Below, one piece after another: positions 48,033-59,862 of a stretch of DNA of 64,000 bases. This stretch comes from Struthidea cinerea (taxonomy: Eukaryota; Chordata; Aves; Passeriformes; Corcoracidae). A model generated the notes under the pieces. That model saw only the letters and a list, made by a program, of their open reading frames with translations. It was not told the origin of the DNA and ran no database searches. The number at the start of each line of letters is the position of its first letter. The first letter of the stretch is position 1. Location: the NCBI GenBank assembly GCA_013397865.1, contig VZTI01001817.1, positions 117,755 to 181,754 on the forward strand, read 5' to 3'. The position numbers and the translations under genes were made by a program.

Positions 48033-50614
48033 ATATTGGTGAGCAGAATGTGGTTTCTGGGAGGGTTGGCTCTGTCCAGAGGTCTCCAGAAAATGGAGGA
48101 TCAGACTTTTAGCTGTGGCGGTGTGGGGTGGGTTCATGGGCTGTTGCTTTGCTGCTCCCGAGTAGGAGGCTGAATTGTCCTAAAGAACAGTGTAGCAGAG
48201 GCTGCTGGAGGGAATGAATAACACAGTCTCTGACCCAAGCCTTTGGATAAATCGTCTTCCAGTTCCAATCCACGAATCCGACAGGCTTTGCAAATTGCAT
48301 ATTACAGTTTCACCAGCTTCTCCACCTTTCCCTGATGGCTTCATCCCCAATCCTCAGATCAAAGCCCCACTTTGGACATGGGGGCCCTTATTGCATCTTT
48401 AGCCACTCCTGGTTTTTCCCTTAATCCAGGAGCTCCACCCGAGTTCTGGTTTAGCCCTCCACCAGCAGTTCCTGCAGGCTGAGCCTCCATCTGGGCAGCT
48501 CCACTTTGAACTGGAATTCCCAGCTGGCCTCTGGGTGGGCAACCCCAGGCCCCGAGCAGGGACTGGTGGCACTTGTGCAGTGCTAAGGATGCTGTTAATA
48601 CAGACAGTGCCATGGCGTGGGAGGGAGATGGACACAGGGCACGTTTCCCGTGGGCTTTGGGGAGATGCTGTGGGAAGATGCAGCAGTTGGGATGAAAAGC
48701 TTATCAGTGAACAGGCCAGGGTGCTTTTTCCTCCTTGGTTTCGGTGGAAGACACTCACGTGAAGTCGTTGATAAGGTTTTAAGCTTTGTCCTCTCCTTTC
48801 TTCCCTTCCTTTCCTCCAGAAAGAAAAGAAATGATTGAGTTAAAATTAGGTGAATAACCTTCATTTTTCAGGTTTTTGTCATTGGAAAACTGAAAAATTC
48901 CATCTTGTCTGTGCAGAATGAAATGCTGGAGTTTATTGTTCGTTCTGTGCAGTCGTGGTGATTTCTGATGGGGTTTTGCCTGCTTTTCTCAGTGCCTGCG
49001 GAGCTGGCAGCCTGCCCTGCTCATGGGGTGACAGGACCACGGGGCTGGTGCTGGCAGTGTCCCATGGGGGCACGTGTGATACCTCGGTGGGTGCCAGGGT
49101 GGAGGGACAGGTACCAAGAGACAGGGGGGACGGGCAGAACCCTCCGAGGGTGTTTGTGCTGCTCCCGTTCCTGCACCCCACTCATTTCCCCTGCGGGGCT
49201 GGCGATGGCTGTGTTAGAGGATTTTCCCCTGCAGGTCCTGCAGGGAATCAGAGAAGGCAAGGGGGTGTTCTTTGTTCAATCACACCTGAATATTCACGAG
49301 AGCTGTGAATTATCCAGCCACGACACCTGGGCAGGGCTGGGATGTCTGCCTGGAGCCCCACCCCATTCCTCCAGCAGCCTTGCTGCAGTGAAGGGGAAAA
49401 TTAACAGCACTCTTCTTGCTTTGGGGACAATTCCTTCATCCAAATCACTTTTGAAATCTGGTGAGTGTTGGGGGTTTTATTTGCAGAGAGCACTCAGGGT
49501 TTGTCGGGAACAGGCAGCCACCTCAAGCCAGGTTTCTAAACCCATTCCACCCATTTGAGGATCCAGTGAAGGAGAAACCAGCCCTGCACAGGCAGGGCAG
49601 AGCCGAACCCCCGTGTCCGGTGTTCCCCCTGTGCTGCTCCTCATCCTGCCTTCACATCAGTGCAGCACAGCAAAGGGGGATTGAATCGGTACAAAATGAG
49701 CCCAGGGCAGGAGCAGCAGCAGCGTTTTCTCCACTGGAATGAGTCATTTTTTCTGAAGTATTCCTGCTCTCCTGACCTCGCAGTGTTGCTGATCCCTGGT
49801 CAGGCTCTCCAGACGATCTTTGCAGCCCATTGTCAGCTCTAATTGCTCTCTGCTCGGGCCCCAAACGTGGACAAGAGCAGAGCGAGGGCAGAGGAATTGG
49901 TGTGCTAATCCCTGGCTTCGCTAGGGCCGCTTGGACACTGCTCTTGGACAAATGGGAGCAGTCAGTCATCCCTTTCTCTTCAGGGATGTTGGAGAACAAA
50001 ATCACCAGAGAAATGACAGACCAATGCCTGCCTCAGGTGGCAAATCCCAATGTCACCTGCAGTTCTGACGGGCTCGTGTGAGCCCCCCGAGAGGGGCTGG
50101 CAGGACTCAGCACAGCCAGGATGAGCCACAGCCTGGGAAATCATGGAATGACGCTGGTGGGTGGCACAGTGTGAGCGTGGAGCAAAGCCAGAGGCTCTCA
50201 GGATGCTCCTGGTTTTGCGCTGCGAGCTGGCACGGTGCTGGTTCCAGCCCTGGGGTGCAGTGACCAGGGCTGAGGTGGCCACTGGCACTTGCTGGTGTCT
50301 CTCCAACAGGTAAAAGTGGCACCTGTGTCCTCAGCACGGTCCCGGTACGTTGGTACGGGGGGCTGGGACTGAGTCCATCACTTCTGTGCTCTCAGGGGAC
50401 CCATCCGAGCCTGCAGCACAGTCCTGCCCACGGCTCCCCCAGAGTTGTGCTCCCCAAAAACCAGTGCCAGTCCATCATTTCCCACACAGATGAGGCTTTT
50501 CCTCCCTTCCATGGCTGCAGATGGTGTGGATGTGCTGGCAGGACCACAGCCAGGACTCTGGCATGTGCCATGGAATGCAGCGGGAACAGCGACCACGGAG
50601 GCAGCCCCGTGTTG

Positions 50615-50743
50615 GGCTGGTACTCAGCATTAGGAACAATCATCCAACGAGGAATTGGGAGATTGTTTTAGTAGCAATGGGCCAAACAAAATAATCATCA
50701 GGTGGTTTGAGGGTTTTTCCTTTCATTTTCAGCACAAAGGGAA
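50615..50743 (+). repeat. 129-base direct repeat, copy 2
   Basis: Same orientation and no indel relative to copy 1. Differences include GTGCTC to GTACTC, CGATCG to CAATCA, TTTTTTTAATAG to TTGTTTTAGTAG, and CACGAA to CACAAA. The flanks are unrelated. Confidence 0.93.
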
Positions 50744-52221
50744 TTCACCATGTTGGTGATTACAGTGGCTAGAGCTGGGCAGCCCAACAAATGCTCCTCA
50801 GTGTGTTTTTTCCTCCACAAACAATCCTCCAGACAAGCTCTGGCACAAGGACGGCCGTTTGCAGACATGTATAACCCTTTTTATTTGAGCTGGGTCTGTT
50901 TGGGAACCGCTGCTGCGAGGCCCTGGGATGAATGCTGCGGCGGGGAGGCTCAGAAACAGCTGCGCTGCACAAGTGGCACTCCAGGATCAGATGTCAGGTC
51001 CCCAAAGCCTTGAGACCGCGGGAAGAAGCGAGGGAATTTCTAGTGAAAATAAAGCTGCTTTGCCTCTGTTATTGGTGGAGCACCCCAGGGTCAGGTTCTG
51101 AAGCTTTGCAGTGCTGAGGACGAGCAACGTGTTGGTTTTTCCGTGATGAAAAGCTCCGCTCCTCCTCGCCTCCCATGGGTTCAGAATCTGGGCTGGAAGA
51201 AGAGTGAGAGATGATGTGACAAGCAGGGTACAGCTGCTGTGGATTTGGTGACGCTCAGTTTGCTGGCAGATGTTCGCCCCCATCCCTTCTGCTCTGCAGA
51301 AGCCGAGCAAGGCTCTCTCAAAACCGACCCAAGACCGCTGGGAGCTCTCTTGGCAGTGCCACGGGCCCCGTTTCTGGGAAGGGGGTGACTCCCTAGGTGG
51401 ACAGCTGTGCCCTGCACTCCCTGACCCCTCTCTGGGGCAGGAAGCAGAGCTCAAGGTGGAAGGACCTTCTTGTTTGAGGTCATTTTGCCCAAACTGCAAT
51501 GCCCAGCCTGGGACCAGCCCGGGGCTCCTGCCCAGAGGCAATTCAAGAGCCTGTGCTGAGTCAATCCACCTTTCCCCCTCCTTCCCATCTGTCTTTCCAA
51601 GGTCCCCCTCCTCTGGTGTCAACACCAGCTTAATGAAAAAGCAGCAGATGTTGCTGTGATTTCAATTTACTCAAGATTTTAACCTAATGCAAACGGTAGT
51701 TTGCATCCAGCTGTGACGAGGCAGCCTGAGCTGAGGCCCCACATCCCTGCCTGCAGATCTCCTACCTGTCCCATCGCTGCGATGGCAGCGACTGGCTTCC
51801 AAAAATCTTCTCCAGGAGGTCTCCTGGCCTGACCCAGAAGGTGCAACAGGACTTGCAGCAGCTCCTGCTGAGGCAGAGGTGGGATCTGCAGGAGAGCATC
51901 GAGCATTGCCGTGGCCGGGGTGGAAACATTTCTGTGTGTTTTGGAGGCTTCTCGTGAAAGGGAGGAATAATTGAGAAGAAGAGCGGTCAATAGCGAGTGA
52001 TTCATCTGCCAGATTGAGCTTTGCTCTCCCCCTCAGGATTGCAGAAGCCAACTGCGATTTCCTGACCTTATCTCCTCTCCGAGTAGGTAAACAACAAACC
52101 AGCTCCTCTGTCGCTGCCCGGAGTAGCTGGAAGATAGTCACCAGCAGATCTGGTTGGTTTGTTTGTCTGCTTGATGGGGAGCAAACATCTTCTCCTCTGC
52201 CTTGTGTTTTCACCACCCCAG

Positions 52222-52680
52222 TGCAGTAATGACGCACGGGCAAGGACCTCGCTCATCAGGTGGAAGAAAGGCAAAGCCGTTTATTGCGCAGTCAGAATTC
52301 CCTAAATCCCAGCACCCCACAGGATATCACATCCTATAAACAGGAAAGATGTTCCCCACAGTGTCCCCCAATCACCTGGGGCATTGCACAGATTTCACCT
52401 GTTATGGTAACAGGCAAACAATGCCCTATAAGGCCACAAACTGCAATGAACACTTCTCACAGGCCCAGTCTGTCCATAAACACACAATCCTCTCTCAGTC
52501 CATCCCCGGTGACCTGGATGCACTCCCAGGGTCACCTCCGGGCCCAGGACAGAGCCCCTCTCTCTGATCCTCAGGGCCCATCTCTCTACCACCCCCCAGT
52601 GCACCCCAACACCCCAGCTCCTGTGTGTGGGCACAGCTCCCACGTCTGTGGTGCCGCCAGGTCTGGGAGCTCCATCCTCA
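52222..52680 (-). mobile_element. Probable endogenous retrovirus solo LTR
   Basis: Minus-strand order fits an LTR: TATA-like GTTTATAGG (complement near 52335), then AATAAA (complement 52280-52285) about 50 bases on, then about 58 bases of U5-like sequence ending ATTACTGCA at 52222. CCCAG lies directly outside this end (52217-52221), and CCCAG also follows a terminal CA at 52679-52680, which would be a 5-base target-site duplication. A competing far end at 52611 would give a 6-base CCCCAG duplication. The area is C-rich, so either match could be chance. No viral genes are present. Confidence 0.5.
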
Positions 52681-53723
52681 CCCAGAACACGCAATGCCGA
52701 GGTCACAACTCTCCTTGGAGGCTCTCTGTGTGTGGAGAGCACCTGCAGATCACCACCACCGCCTGCCCCCCATTCCTGAAGATCGCTGTGCCATTCCCAG
52801 CCCTCAGGGCCAAAGGTCTTCAGCACAGGAGGAATGAGCCCAGGGAAAGCACAAATTCACCCCCCGGGCTTCACCTCCTTCCACTTCTCCAAAAAAGACA
52901 GGAAGAGGAGACAACCATGTGCTTGCAGAGCCAAAGCAGTCGATTGCCTCCTTGTGAGACACTTCTCAGTTGGTTTTGGTGGTCTGCAAACCAAAAATGG
53001 AATGGCATTCCAGTCCAGACATCCCTTCATGGAGACTTCTCCCTCCCTCCCTCCTGCCAGAGTCCCGCAAGCCCATAATGGGCTGAGGTGGGCACAAGGG
53101 GAAGGCAAATCTTCTCTAACTGGAAAAAACATCCTGCATTTCCCCCTGGAGCAAAGCAGGGGAGGAAGAAGCGTGGTCGGCGTGAAGCCCATCAGAAATC
53201 TCAGCCTGATTAGGAACGGTGATCCCCTGACACGGAGCAGCAATTTACAGGCACCATTAGCCCACGCCAGAGAGAGAGAGGGATGCAGAGAATGTCCTAT
53301 TTCCCCCACCTCCAGAATGCCACACGACTCTTGGGGGATAAAAATAATTAGCTGGAGCATCTCAGGGATGATTGACAAGTACCCAGGGGCTGGGAGTTCC
53401 CCCAGTGTGCCGTCCTCATCTCCAGCACTGTGAAAGGGGAGAGCTTTGCCGAGAGCCGGCTCTGGATGCTGCCGGATCCATGGGAGTGGGATGGGCCGAG
53501 GGCAGCTTGGGGAGTCACTCCAGCCTGCACACAGGACCCTGCTGCATCTTCAGGGGCTGCATCCTGGGGTGCTGCCCCTAAATCTGCTGCTTCCAGGGGG
53601 GGTTTGGTCACAGGGACGAGCCAGGCTTTGGCTGTCCCCTCCTGACGCAGGTGGGACTTGGATCCCGCCGTCTCTTCCCTCCTTCATCCACCTCTGAGCA
53701 GCTTCTCTGCTTTTGAACCTTTT

Positions 53724-53783
53724 GTGGTATTTTCTAATTATTGATTATTAATAATTAATTAATATTATTATTTATAATTATTC
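53724..53783. repeat. AT-rich low-complexity tract
   Basis: TTCTAATTATTGATTATTAA followed by repeated TAATTAATATTATTATTTAT. No gene. Confidence 0.8.
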
Positions 53784-54772
53784 CTGTTAAATGGCACCGT
53801 CGGGCTGTCATGAATAACAAAGAAGGTTCAGGGACAGGGCTGGGAAGTGGCTCCATGGGCTACAGGGATGAGTGAGGAATTCAGGACGAACCTTTCCATC
53901 ACTCCCCCACCTCCCAAGCCCACATGCCCAGACAGGACCTCATCCTTTCCAGCCAGTTTCCCACCGGCCACTGCTTGGATCCCCCTTCTCCCAGCTTTTT
54001 GCCTCTTCTTCCTCATTCTGTACTGTTTAACCCAGCACGTCCAGGCCTGCATGCCCTCTCTCTCTGGTCAGGCACAGCTCGTCCCAAAACGAGAGCTCAT
54101 GAAGTGATGGAGTCAGTGGCCCAGAGCTGGGTGACTGGTTTTGCATTGCTGATAAACTCACTGGGAGCTGTTTGTTGTGTGAGTCAAAGCTGGGAAAGCA
54201 TTCCAGCTGGGACAGGGCAGCAGAGGGGTTTATGTTCCTGAAAGCAGCCACAAATTTCATGCGAGCCTTTCCAAAATGAAAGGCTGGGAAGGGGAAAACG
54301 CAAATCTTGTGTTTTGACATCTTCCAAACATCTCCTTTTGTGCTAACTCAGCACTTCTTGTTTAAAAAAAAGCTCCAACTGTTCGTGCTGTCCATGGCTG
54401 TGTCGGGAGGAGATCCAAAACAGCTCAGAGCCGGGGGGCTGGAGCATCCCACGGGCATCACCTCGGGGCTCCAGAGCAGGGGTCCAGTGCTGGTGTTTAT
54501 TTATCTGTTACCATTTATGGGTTTATGGTATATAAACTTTGGGATCTGTTTGTGAGTCAAACTGAGCAAGGGCTCCTGGTGCAGTTGGATAGTGGGAATA
54601 ATGGGGAAAGATCTGGCAGAACCCCTCAAAATGGGCTTCCCCATGGGATGAAAAGCTGATACTCCATTAACAACAGCAGCATCACCTCCCAGCTTGTTCT
54701 GTGTCCTCGGAGGCTCCTTTGCCGTGGCTGAGCAGGGTCATTTCTGCTTCAGCCTGGTAGAGCCAAGCACAC

Positions 54773-54864
54773 CTGGTGAGCAGGAACGGGGTGTGGCGGG
54801 ATTGGTGAGCAGGAACCTGGTATGGTTGGAATTGGGATTGGTGAGCAGGACCCAGGAGCTGGGA
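54773..54864 (+). repeat. Short minisatellite, three diverged units
   Basis: Three units beginning TTGGTGAGCAGGA (first copy CTGGTGAGCAGGA) at about 54774, 54802 and 54838. Unit length varies from about 27 to 36 bases. Confidence 0.75.
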
Positions 54865-56317
54865 TGTCATTAGTTCTGTCCTGATTGCTTTGTGCATGTC
54901 TCAGTCTAAAGAGGGGAGCAGCCCCGGGGGAGTTGCTGCTTCTCAGCCCGTAACATTTCAGAGGTGTTGGATGGAGAGCAATAATGAGAACTTCCAGGAA
55001 AGAGAAAAAAAAAATTTAAAATCAAGCACAAAAGTCAGAAAGAAACACAACTATTTCTGCTGTAGAAGCTCCTGGGAGCCATCACTCAGACACCTGGTGC
55101 TCCCTCCCCTGCTCTTTCCTCACCTCATTTCCCGGGTCAGGCCAAACCTGCTCGGATTCACCATCACCCTCCGAGAGGAACGAGACCAAAACATTTCATC
55201 TATTGACGTGTTGCTGCCTTTTTTTGCTATTGATTCCTTAATTAAAAAAGAATAAAATTCCACCAAAGCAGACATTTCTCCGGAACACTCCATCAGTCAA
55301 AATAAAAAAAAAAAAAGAAGAGGAAACAAAATCAATGTCCTATTTAAAAAAAAAAAGCCAAACACATTTGGGAGCAGATTTTGGAGTATCCCCAGCAGTC
55401 CCTTCTCTAACGAGTTCTGTTTGCTCTGCCTTCCCATGATCTCCAGTCCCTTTTCTCTTCCCTGTCGTCCTTTCCTCTGGAATTTTTCCCACAAATCCCA
55501 CCATTTCTGGTAGGGTTGTCACCATCTCTAGAGGGTGAAGCCCAGGGAACCTGCCTGTTTCCCTGCAGGGCCCTGTGCACAGGCGCCACGTCCCTAAGGA
55601 CGAGTGACACCTCTACCTTTGCACTCCTCTCAGAGAAAAACCTTTGGCAAATCATGGAGGCACAGCAAACCCAAAGCCATTATTCCCAGGATGTCAGGCT
55701 CTAAGCAGGATTCCCGCTTTTCCAGCCCCTTTTTCCTACTCCTGTGCAATTTGCGGGCTCTCTGGGAGTGCTGCGTTAATGGCTCTGGCTCCATAGGGAT
55801 GCCTTCACAGAGGGACTTGACTGTGAACAGCCACCCCAGGGGATTCCCTCCGAGCAGAGGTTGAAAGATTTGGGTAATTTATCTTAAAATGGGGGTGTGC
55901 TAGTGGCTGATGCAGGATGAATGATCCCGGGAAAGGCTGCGGGACTGGAGGGCAGAGAAGGGCACTTAAAGTGTCTGTGAGGCTGAACCTTTTCCACATG
56001 GAGCTGTGCCGCTGCCTGATAAGGGATTCAGCCCAAGCCCAGACATGTGTCAATGCTGGAACATTGGGATTGATCGTGCTCCATCCTGGATGGGCTGGAT
56101 TTGGTTTCCTTTGAAATGTGTGGCCCAGCCACGCTGGAGATAAGGAATTGCACGGCATTGATCAGACTCAGCTGATGGATGCTGGATTCATCCGCGGGGA
56201 TTTGCTCAGCCCTCGCTGCGGAGCGGCTGAAGGTCTGCAGAGCCCACGACCTCTGCAGCTCAGGGACACACCCCTGGCACCCAGCAAGCTCCCGTGGGAT
56301 CTGCCACAACATCATCG

Positions 56318-56688
56318 TGGGGTTGTTGAGCCTGGAAAAAAGGAGGCTCAGGGGAGACCTTATCACTCGCAGGTGGATCAGGTGGGGGTCGGGCTTTTCT
56401 CCCAGCCAACCACTGGCAGAATGAGAGGACACAGCCTTAACTGCGCCAGGGGAAGTTTAGGTTAGGTGTCAGAAAAAAATTCTTCACTGAAAGAGTGACT
56501 GGGCACTGGAATCATCTGCCCAGGGAGGTGGTGGAGTCACCATCCCTGGAGGTGTTTGAAAAAAGCCTGGACATGGCACTCGGGGCTGTGGTTTAGCTGA
56601 TGAGGAGGTGTTAGGTTAGGTCGTAGGTTGGACTTGATGATCTCAAAGGTCTTTTCCAACCTAGTTCATTCTGTGATTCTGTGATCAG
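56318..56688 (+). mobile_element. CR1 LINE fragment, different subfamily, well-preserved 3' end
   Basis: GTTGTTGAGCCTGGAAAAAA, GGAGGCTCAGGGGAGACCTT, AAAAAATTCTTCACTGAAAG, GTAGGTTGGACTTGATGATC, CTTTTCCAACCTAGTTCATT, ending CTGTGATTCTGTGATC. It differs from the main subfamily in the window and shows little decay. Confidence 0.92.
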
Positions 56689-57400
56689 TGGCTTGGTCTG
56701 TTTGATCTTTGCTCTGCACGGTGCTTCAAGCAGAGCTGGGGGTTGTTCCTTGTTTGCCAGGGCTGGATGTCCAGCTCCAGTTACGCTTTTCCCTGAGGCG
56801 ACGTTAGCATGGCATCCCTGGGATTCCCGCGTCCTGAATGAGGGAGAGGGTTTAGGACCCTGTCCAGCGCAGCAGTGGGAGGGTGTTGTGGGGTGGGAGG
56901 GGCTGTGGAAGAGGCTCAGGCCAGGTGTGTTGGACAGGGAGTGTTTTTATCCGGCTGGAGCTGCGGGCCGGGCGCCACGGGGGGGTTGAGTCCAGCCACT
57001 TGCATGGCCACAGTGCTGGGGAGAGGGGAGGGAAGCAAGGCACTGACGGGTCTGGGACATGGGGTTAGGCTCTTTCTGAGGCCTTCCTCTATTATTTCTG
57101 ATGGTGTCTTACACCTGGGAGGGCTCGGCTGGTGCCCAGATCAAAGCTCCCAGCTCCCAGCCCAGCCCTTCCCGCCTCGCCCATCTCGGTGCCACCATAA
57201 GGCAAGAGCAAAGCACTGAATGTCCATGTCCCCGTGGGGCTCCCTGGTGTGAGCTGCCCTCGGTTCCTCTGCAGCAGCACAGCCAGGCATCTGAGTGGGA
57301 ATGTCTCCTGGTGGAGGCTGGAAAGAGCATCACTCAACACGATGCCAAGGAAGGAGGAATGCAAGGACTTCCAGCTGGTGACCTGCAAATGGGAGTATTC

Positions 57401-57605
57401 CCAGAATCCAACAATGGTTTGAGCTGGAAGGAACCTTAAAGTTCATCTCAGTCCATCCCCTTCTGCCATGGGCAGGGACAGCTTCCACTGTCCCAGGCTG
57501 CTCCAAGCCCCGTCCAGCCTGGCCTTGGGCACTGCCAGGGATCCAGGGGCAGCCACAGCTGCTCTGGGCACCCTGTGCCAGGGCCTCCCCACCCTCCCAG
57601 GGAAG
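57401..57605 (-). mobile_element. CR1 LINE 3' end (left arm of inverted pair)
   Basis: CCAGAATCCAACAATGGTTT, CTGCCATGGGCAGGGACAGC, GGGCAGCCACAGCTGCTCTG, ending CCTCCCAGGGAAGG. Confidence 0.94.
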
Positions 57606-57635
57606 GATTTTTTCCTGTGTTTTCTCCATCCCTGG

Positions 57636-57760
57636 CTGCCCAGGTTGGACGGGGCTTGGAACACCCTGGGATAGTGGAAGGTGTCCCTGCCCATGGCAGG
57701 GGGTGGAATGGGATGGGATTTAAGGTCCCTTCCAACCCAAACCAATTCTGAGATTCTACA
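57636..57760 (+). mobile_element. CR1 LINE 3' end (right arm of inverted pair)
   Basis: CCCAGGTTGGACGGGGCTTG, GGAAGGTGTCCCTGCCCATG, CCCTTCCAACCCAAACCAAT, ending TCTGAGATTCTAC. It is inverted relative to 57401-57605. Confidence 0.94.
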
Positions 57761-58605
57761 AATGCGAAGGCATCCTTCTTCCAGGAAATGGGAGTGATGC
57801 TTCAAATCATAGGCACAAGAAGTGCCAGGGAGATTTTTCCCAGCCTGGCCTAAAGTCTTGTCTTTTCTCACTCTGGAAAAGGGTCAGCGCCGGGGCCATG
57901 GCGGTGAAAATGAGCTCCTGAGCTGGAAACTCACATCTCGTTCTGCCTTCTTGTCCCTGAGCGCCAGGCAGGAGCCCGGGATCGAGGCTGGAGAGGCAGC
58001 AAGGCTCAAAATGCGAACCTGCCCTCACTCTCCTCAGCCTGCAGGGAGTTGGGAAGAGCTGTGCCCACCCCTGGGATCTCCCACCCGCCGTCTGCCCTGG
58101 CTGTAGGCTGGACAGGGAGTTCTCCTTGTGCTAAACACTGGGAGGTGGTGCCTGCCTTGCTCTCGTGCCCTTCCAGCTCCTTACCTCACACGTGGGTTGG
58201 TGTGCCAGGCTCCCAGCCAGGCCCATCCCAAGAGAAATGCAGGACTCAGCTCTGCTGAGGCTCCCGGGCCGTAAGGTTCTGTTAGGATAGTAAATACCAC
58301 AGCTAATTAACAGAAGAGGTGTTGGCTAATGAGCTCAAGGCACGTGATGCCTCAAAGCAGATCCAGATAATCAAGCCCCGAACCTTAATGGCCAGGTCCC
58401 GGTCTCCCATGTCATCCCACTGGGCTCTGCATCCCTGAATTTCCACGGCGCCTGCTGGGAGGAGACAGGCAGGATTTCTCCCACCCCATCCTGCAGGAGA
58501 GGGGATCTAAGAGCAGCTCTCACCAGAAGGAGGAGGCCAGCTCAGGGGGCTTTGCTCCTCTTTTCCTTTTTTTCCTATATTTTAATGAACAGTAATAATG
58601 TCCCT

Positions 58606-58640
58606 GGTTGTTTTTTTTCTCTCTCTCTTTTTTTTTTTAA
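58606..58640 (+). repeat. T-rich / CT simple repeat
   Basis: GTTGTTTTTTTTCTCTCTCT followed by CTTTTTTTTTTTAATAC. Confidence 0.75.
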
Positions 58641-59116
58641 TACAATTTGAAACCATCTGACATACGGGAAAAATAATGAATTCGGTTTTTCGCCTGCACT
58701 CTCTGATCTGTCAGTCTGCACCCGGGAGCCGCGCTCAGGGGGAGGAGGAGGCAGGGGTGCTGGCCTACATTGGGGAGATAATGATGTTCCTGCTGATCCC
58801 CCTTCCAGGAGAAGGTTCAGGCATGTCCCGCAGCTGAGGCGAGCCAGGGTTTGCCACAGCCTTTTCCTTCAGCTTTGCGTTTCTCTTTGTGGGAGGGTGG
58901 TCGTAGCTGCAGTAAAGGAGATGTCCTTGGAGCGTCTCTGCACTCTCATGGGCTCTCCCCTGATTCCCAGGGGCTCAGGGACTGGATCCACCAGGTCCCT
59001 GCTGCCTCCAAAGGAGATTAACCAAGGCTGTGCTCTTGAGTTTCAGCATCAGCCCCAAAAGCATCTCTAACCATCACCCGGGGCAGGATTTGTGAGGGTG
59101 CTGCAGCCTCTGTGGA

Positions 59117-59470
59117 GTCACTGAATCCCAGAATCATTTTGGCTGGAAAAGACCTCCCAGACCGTCGAGTCCAACCTGTGCCCAGTCCCCCCTTGTCCCC
59201 AGCCCAGAGCACTGAGTGCCACATCCAGTTGTTCCTTGGACACCTCCAGGGATGGGGACTCCAAACCTCCCTGGGCAGCCCCTTCCAGTGCCTGGCCACC
59301 CTTTCCAGGGAGAAATTCCTCCTGATGCCCAACCTGACCCTCCCCTCATGCAGTCTGAAGCTGATTTCTCTTGCCCTGTCCCTCGTTCCCTGGGAGCAGA
59401 GCCAGATCTTCACCTGGTTCCGCTCTCCTGTCGGGGAGTTGTGCCCCCTGAGCCTCCTTTTGTCACAGGA
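59117..59470 (-). mobile_element. CR1 LINE fragment (older subfamily)
   Basis: AGTCACTGAATCCCAGAATC, CTGGAAAAGACCTCCCAGAC, CGTCGAGTCCAACCTGTGCC, CTCCAGGGATGGGGACTCCA, GGGAGAAATTCCTCCTGATG. It is related to the copy at 21722. Confidence 0.92.
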
Positions 59471-59689
59471 AGTCCCGTGTGGGACACCCAAACCACAGCC
59501 CCCTGCTGCCCCTCCAAAGGGGGTGGGGGTTTTGCTGTGCTCCCAGCACGGGACTGGCACAGGTCTGGGTGCAGGGCAGCTGGGCAGAGCAGGGGGCTTG
59601 CACAAGAGCAGGGATGGAGGGATGATCCAGCTGGGAGAGCCTGGGACTCAGGACACCTGGTCTATCTGTCCCTCAGCTTCCCCTGTGGC

Positions 59690-59862
59690 CAGAGGAGCTG
59701 TGGCTGCCCCTGGATCCCTGGCAGTGTTCCAGGCCAGGTTGGATGGAGCTTGGAGCAACCTGGGACAGTGGAAGGTGTCCCTGCCCATGGCAGGGGTGGA
59801 ACGAGATGGGCTTTAAGGTCCTTTCCAGCTCAAAGCATTCCACGATTCCATGATTTTATGCT
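59690..59862 (+). mobile_element. CR1 LINE 3' end
   Basis: GAGGAGCTGTGGCTGCCCCT, CAGGCCAGGTTGGATGGAGC, GGGCTTTAAGGTCCTTTCCA, ending CCACGATTCCATGATTTTAT. Confidence 0.93.

Noticed and set aside
52857..53433. Overlapping frames of 170-200 codons following the LTR candidate
   Set aside because: Checked for retroviral-type protein motifs and found none. They look like chance frames.
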